Assembly: GCF_029168945.1 (NCBI RefSeq)
Contig: NC_083601.1
Span: 15,652,160 to 15,716,159, forward strand
DNA length: 64,000 nt
Reading direction: 5' to 3'
Source: Cannabis sativa
Taxonomy: Eukaryota; Streptophyta; Magnoliopsida; Rosales; Cannabaceae
Shown here one piece after another: positions 59,898 through 64,000 of the stretch. A program made the position numbers and the translations under genes. The notes beneath the pieces were generated by a model. It was given only the letters and a program-made list of their open reading frames with translations. It was not told where the DNA came from and searched no databases. How positions within the stretch are numbered: position 1 is the stretch's first letter; each line of letters opens with the position of its first letter.

Positions 59898-61078
59898 TGA
59901 AAAACCGTGTTTTTGCAAATGTCAGTTGTATATAAGAAAATATAAAAACTGTAAGCGTTTGCAGCAGCAGAAAGTAATTCTGCTACAGCAAAACTGAACA
60001 GGCAGAATATAAAATATTTGCAGAAAAATAAATAACTTGACACAAGAGATTTATACGTGGTATCAATGTTCTCACGAACACTCCTAGTCCACGGGCCACG
60101 CCCAGAGAATGAAATCAATTAATAAAGTATCAAAATTACAAAGACAATTGACTTAAACAAGTTTAGACTCCCTCTAAAGTATTGCCGCAATCCTTTGTAA
60201 TCCACTTTATGAATCTGACTTCTTGAAACACCTTCAAGCCCGAACTCCCTTCGTCTTTGAAGTGTGAGTGCTTACTTCCTCCCGAAGTAAGGCTTCAACA
60301 AGTCTTCTCCCGAAGACCAAGTGCTTACTTCCTCCCGAAGTAAGGCTTCAACAAGTCTTCTCCCGAAGACCAAGTGCTTACTTCCTCCAGAAGTAAGGCT
60401 TTATCAAGTCTTCTCCCGAAGACCAATCTCTTGTTCAGTCAAGAAGTTCTTCACAACCTCTAGGATAGAGTAAGAACAGAAATAGAACAACTAGAACCTA
60501 GATGAACAACTAGGCTCTCACAAAACAAAGAAAGACTCTCTTCTCTCAAAAGATAAATGTAGAAAATGAATAATGGAAGAGGTAATTCGAATGGTTGCTC
60601 TCTAGGCTCTATTTATAGATCATAGAAACCAAAGAGGCAACCACAAGTTCGAATTAGCAGCTGTACAAAAACTTTCCAAAAGAAACACGATCTGCTACAT
60701 CAGATTCGGATGCTGACGAAACGGATACGCCGAGAAACAGGAAACTTACTAAAATCGGGTCCGATCTTCTTTCAATGCTTGATTCCTGCCAAAAACAGAT
60801 TAGATATTCTGATTGTATCAAGATACAATCGAAATCAATAAGGAAAAGGCAATAAACCAAGTTTCCCTAAAAAGGACAACTTTCCAAAAGAGAATTCCTT
60901 CTCTTTTGAGAAGTTTTAACAAAGGAAAGTTCAGCTGAAAGTGCAACTTTCCAAACAAGGAAAATGGCAACTAAAAACCGAATAAAAGAGGTAAGAATTC
61001 GAACATGAATGCATAGCAATCTTACCATAAAAAGGAAAAATTATTTTGTCACCTAACTTGCCAAAAAAGGACTTTACA
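59898..61078 (-). repeat. 3' LTR of the Sirevirus-like element
   Basis: On the minus strand it starts TGTAAAGTCC and ends GGTTTTTCA. It includes a 53-bp tandem repeat at 60268-60426. Confidence 0.75.
60268..60426. repeat. 53-bp tandem repeat, three units
   Basis: Units start GTGCTTACTTCCTCC at 60268, 60321 and 60374. Each contains two small palindromic blocks (CTTACTTC..GAAGTAAG and GTCTTCTCCCGAAGAC). Confidence 0.92.
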
Positions 61079-61399
61079 ATCTCCCCCTTTGGCACTTTAG
61101 ATGAACAAAATAATTTTTACCATAAAGTACCTGCAATGCAAAGTTAGCAAGAGCAAAAGATACTACTCCCCCTGAGTAACACAATCGAATATCACAATAA
61201 AAACAAAAAACATGCTAACTTTAAACATTAAGTTCACAAGTACTAACAAACCACAACTCCCCCTGAAAAAAGGGTCCAGAGTTGGGCAACAAACCAAAAA
61301 ATAAATATATCTCCCCCTTTTTGTTTATCAGAGTGCCAAAGTAAACAAAGAACAAAAAATAGACCAAAGTTTAATTAAAAAGAGACAAACTAAAACACT

Positions 61400-62912
61400 T
61401 TAATCTTTGTAGAGTTTAATCAAAGTGGACAGTTGCCTGGACATGCTATGTTGGACATCAGCCATTGCTTCAAGACGAGTATACACATTCTGAAGTTCAG
61501 ACTTGACTTCCAGGAGTTCTACTGCAGCGAGCTGAACTTGCCAGCGGAAGCGAGCGGCGGCACCAGCCTTTGGCCGTTTTTGAAACACACCATCAAAGTA
61601 TTCAGAGGGTTGGAATGTAGGTCCAGTGATGGGAGGCTCAAGTGTTTCATGTGCTTGGGCCACATTCTTCTGAGAAGATAAAACCTTATAGATTAGATTT
61701 GGAAATACAAGTTTGAAGGTTGGCTTTTTACCTCTTCGGAAGGAGACAATCTGGTTTAGAATATGTGAGGCTAGATCAATGGAAGTTCCAGAAGTGATGC
61801 GGTATAGGAGTGTAGCCACTTCTTGAGACACCACGGTCTTGTTAGAATTTGGAACCCAATTGCTTAGTGCAAACCGCATAAGGGAAGCATGAGCAAAAGT
61901 GAGGTGAGTGATTCGAAGACTCTCCCCTGGTTTCAATTCTGAACGAGCACCAGTGAGTTCAGAGTGCATCAACTCACGATCCATGGACATCACAGCATTG
62001 GATACATTCTCAGGCAATTGCAGAGCCTGAGCAATGTCCTTTTCAGAAAACGAGAACCAATGACCCCTAACATAAACTCTCCGATAAAGTCTAGAGTTCT
62101 CATCAAGGAAATCATCAGTAAGATTAGCATAAAACTCCTTAATAATGTTTGCAATGAATCCAATGAAATCAGTAAGAGTGTTTTCCCATTGATGAAATTG
62201 AATGTACTTTACAATACCATAAACACGATGGGCATGCAAATCATAATTCCTCTCACTTTCAAACTTACGGGTTGCATATAGATTCCAGTCACGCTCATTG
62301 TCTCGATAATAAAAAGTAGGACGACGGAAAGAGAGGAAGGGATATTACCGGATGTAGGATCTTCCATGGGCTGCTTGCCTTTGGCGACGGCAGAGGCCTT
62401 TCTTTGCGAAGCGGTTTTTGAACGAGGAGGCTCTGGCTCGAGTTCTGTGTCCTCACTGTCCTTCTCAGTATGCAGAGATACTGATTTGTCTGAAGAGACT
62501 TCCATTGGATCCTCTTCTTCTGAACTGGAACTCGATGAAGCCGAGGGAGGATTAGTCTTGAGTTTCTTCTTGGCTGGAGGGACAGTCTTCTCTCGAGATT
62601 GAGAGGCTCGAAGTTCTTTCTCGGTAGAGGCTTCTTTGGGCTCGAGTTCGAGTGGAAGGGCCTGTTGGAGTGGTGTCAGCCATTGATGCAGCAGGAGGAG
62701 GAACAGCCAATGGAGGAGGAGATTCCTTAGAGGATTCAGATGAGGAAGTCCAGGTGTGATAGGGCCTTACCGATTTGCGAGCAACTTGCTTGGGTGGACG
62801 TTTTGGCTTCTCGGCTTGAGATTCACGCTGGGGAAGCGATGAATCTCCAGGCTTTGCAACAGCAGGTTTCTTCTAATTTTTTAGTGTGCCCTAGATTCTT
62901 GGTTCTCACCAT
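61400..62912 (-). pseudogene. Env-like / putative plant transposon protein ORF, decayed
   Basis: From 62239 to 61400 a 279-codon frame is open, with VYVRGHWFSFSEKDIAQALQ and a C-terminal coiled-coil-like segment (VELLEVKSELQNVYTRLEAM). This is the domain often annotated as putative plant transposon protein. The N-terminal part (62912 to about 62280) starts MVRTKNLGHTKK, is rich in charged residues, Ser and Pro, and is broken by several frameshifts. The product, if any, is unknown. A TTATATAA box lies at 63003-63010, about 90 bp upstream of the first ATG. Confidence 0.7.
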
Positions 62913-62998
62913 TTTGGAACTGAAGGAGAAGATGAATAGTGACAGACAAAGAAACAAGAAAGAGGGTTCGGGTAGGTGGTGAAATAAGTGTCAAAATT

Positions 62999-63012
62999 TG
63001 GTTTATATAACC
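62999..63012 (-). promoter_or_regulatory. TATA-like box before the env-like ORF
   Basis: GGTTATATAAACC on the minus strand about 90 bp upstream of the first ATG at 62912. Promoter activity is inferred only. Confidence 0.3.
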
Positions 63013-64000
63013 TTGGAATCAAAACAAGAAAAAGGAAACCAATTTTGAAAATTCAAATGGTAACCGCCAGCCCATGAACCAAAAAAGGAAACCGCCCACT
63101 TCTCAACTCCTTTCCCCCTTTTTTTTTTTAAAAAAAAAAAATAAATAAAAGGAAACTAGAAATGCCAACAAATTTTTCCAAAAATAAATCAATCTTTCAA
63201 GAATAAAGACACATTACCATATAAAGATTAATCTTTACTTGGAAAAATATCAAAATAAATCAAAGAAGAATGAATGTTGATACTTACCATTTATGCACAA
63301 GATTTTCTTAACCCATGAAGCAAGTCACACGCCTCCCTCTTTTTTTTTTTTAAATTAAAACCGAAAATAAAATATAATGTGTACAATAAGTATATGTGAT
63401 TCGAATCAAGCAGAGAAATCAAATATCATTGACAATTGACAAAGTAGAATACATGTTATGCTTTTAAGGAAAATAACTAATTAGTATCTCATGAAATAAT
63501 CATACTTAATTGATGTTGAGGAAAAATATATGCATGTTACTGAAAATTGTGAACCAGGATTATCAATTGAATTTTAATAGAGGAGACTTACAGATTTGAA
63601 CACACTTGTCAGACATAAGTGTGTGCAGTGAAAATAGGATCATTGTCCTTGGCAAGATTTTTCATTTTCGCCTTTTTCAATTTGATCCCGCAACTGGATG
63701 CTTTCACAGGTAGCCCTTTTCTATGGTAGTGCATCCTCATCATAGTTGCTAATTACAATGTTCCAACTTACTCATCAGATGGCTTTCACACCTCAGTATG
63801 GGTAGCTCTATTCCAGCAAGGGGCCTGACAAGACTGAAACAAAAATTGCTCAACTCTGTATAAGAACATTATTTATTCCCAGACACAGATAAAGAGTAAC
63901 ATGAACCTTTTAACACAACATCACAAAGTATGATCAGACTGAGATCCTAACTAATTATATTCCAAAAGCATAAACATGATTTGTCAAAATACAATGATAG
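63013..64000. other. Retroelement interior without recognised coding sequence
   Basis: Probably the spacer between pol and the env-like ORF of the minus-strand element. Contains A/T runs at 63120-63145 and 63341-63352. I recognise no gene here. Confidence 0.4.

Larger units (their letters stand above)
59898..64000 (-). mobile_element. Sirevirus-like copia element (3' part, continues beyond window)
   Basis: A 1.18-kb LTR (59898-61078) is preceded on the minus strand by a polypurine tract AAAGGGGGAGAT (about 61079-61091). Upstream is an env-like ORF region, the order known for Sirevirus-type copia elements (pol, env-like, LTR). The LTR ends interrupt the LINE directly after GACCC at 59897. Pol and the 5' LTR should lie to the right of the window. 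Confidence 0.75.

Overview
This is nuclear DNA of a flowering plant, most likely a eudicot. It is AT-rich, its genes are split by short GT-AG introns, it has a plant-type U6 promoter, and copia, TRIM, L1-type LINE and MITE elements fill most of the space. The species cannot be named from the sequence.

Layout. 1-660: last exons (+) of a multi-pass membrane protein. 1667-2880: ribosomal protein L31 (-) with leader intron and promoter. 3930-13341: a mobile-element zone holding an old LTR-retroelement remnant, a structurally complete copia insertion (TSD TAAAT) with a ruined interior, a long inverted-repeat element and a nest of MITE-like hairpins. 14830-22724: an intact 21-exon gene (-) for an M16 zinc metalloprotease of the plant PQQL-like type (1007 codons, HxxEH motif, C-terminal membrane segment). 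23340-26170: retroelement remnants, including a 424-bp TRIM inserted in a LINE RNase H domain. 27030-29961: a partial, broken copy of the protease gene, followed directly by a well-formed U6 snRNA gene (30027-30128, -) with USE and TATA.

30890-40720 and 51120-59897 are two copies of one segmental duplication in direct orientation. Each copy carries an intact two-exon F-box/LRR gene (-, 448 codons), a divergent five-exon gene (+) that combines a CACTA transposase-associated domain with a Gln/Met/Ser/Pro-rich tail, a foldback element with a hypervariable GC-rich minisatellite in that gene's first intron, and LINE sequence downstream. Between the copies, 41549-49200 is a LINE nest: an almost complete plus-strand L1-type LINE with a 15-bp TSD sits inside an older minus-strand LINE, which is also interrupted by a third copy of the foldback element. 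In the second block the LINE 3' end is present as three tandem copies and is cut by a Sirevirus-like LTR element (59898 to beyond the window, -) with a decayed env-like ORF.

The ordinary cellular genes are L31, the protease, the two F-box genes, U6 and the membrane protein. The least conventional items are the duplicated transposase-derived gene that shares a promoter interval with the F-box gene, the minisatellite-bearing foldback family, the U6 gene between a pseudogene's start codon and its former upstream sequence, and the non-autonomous elements (copia, TRIMs). Exon coordinates were worked out by hand from splice sites and reading-frame continuity; family names come from recalled protein signatures, not from searches.
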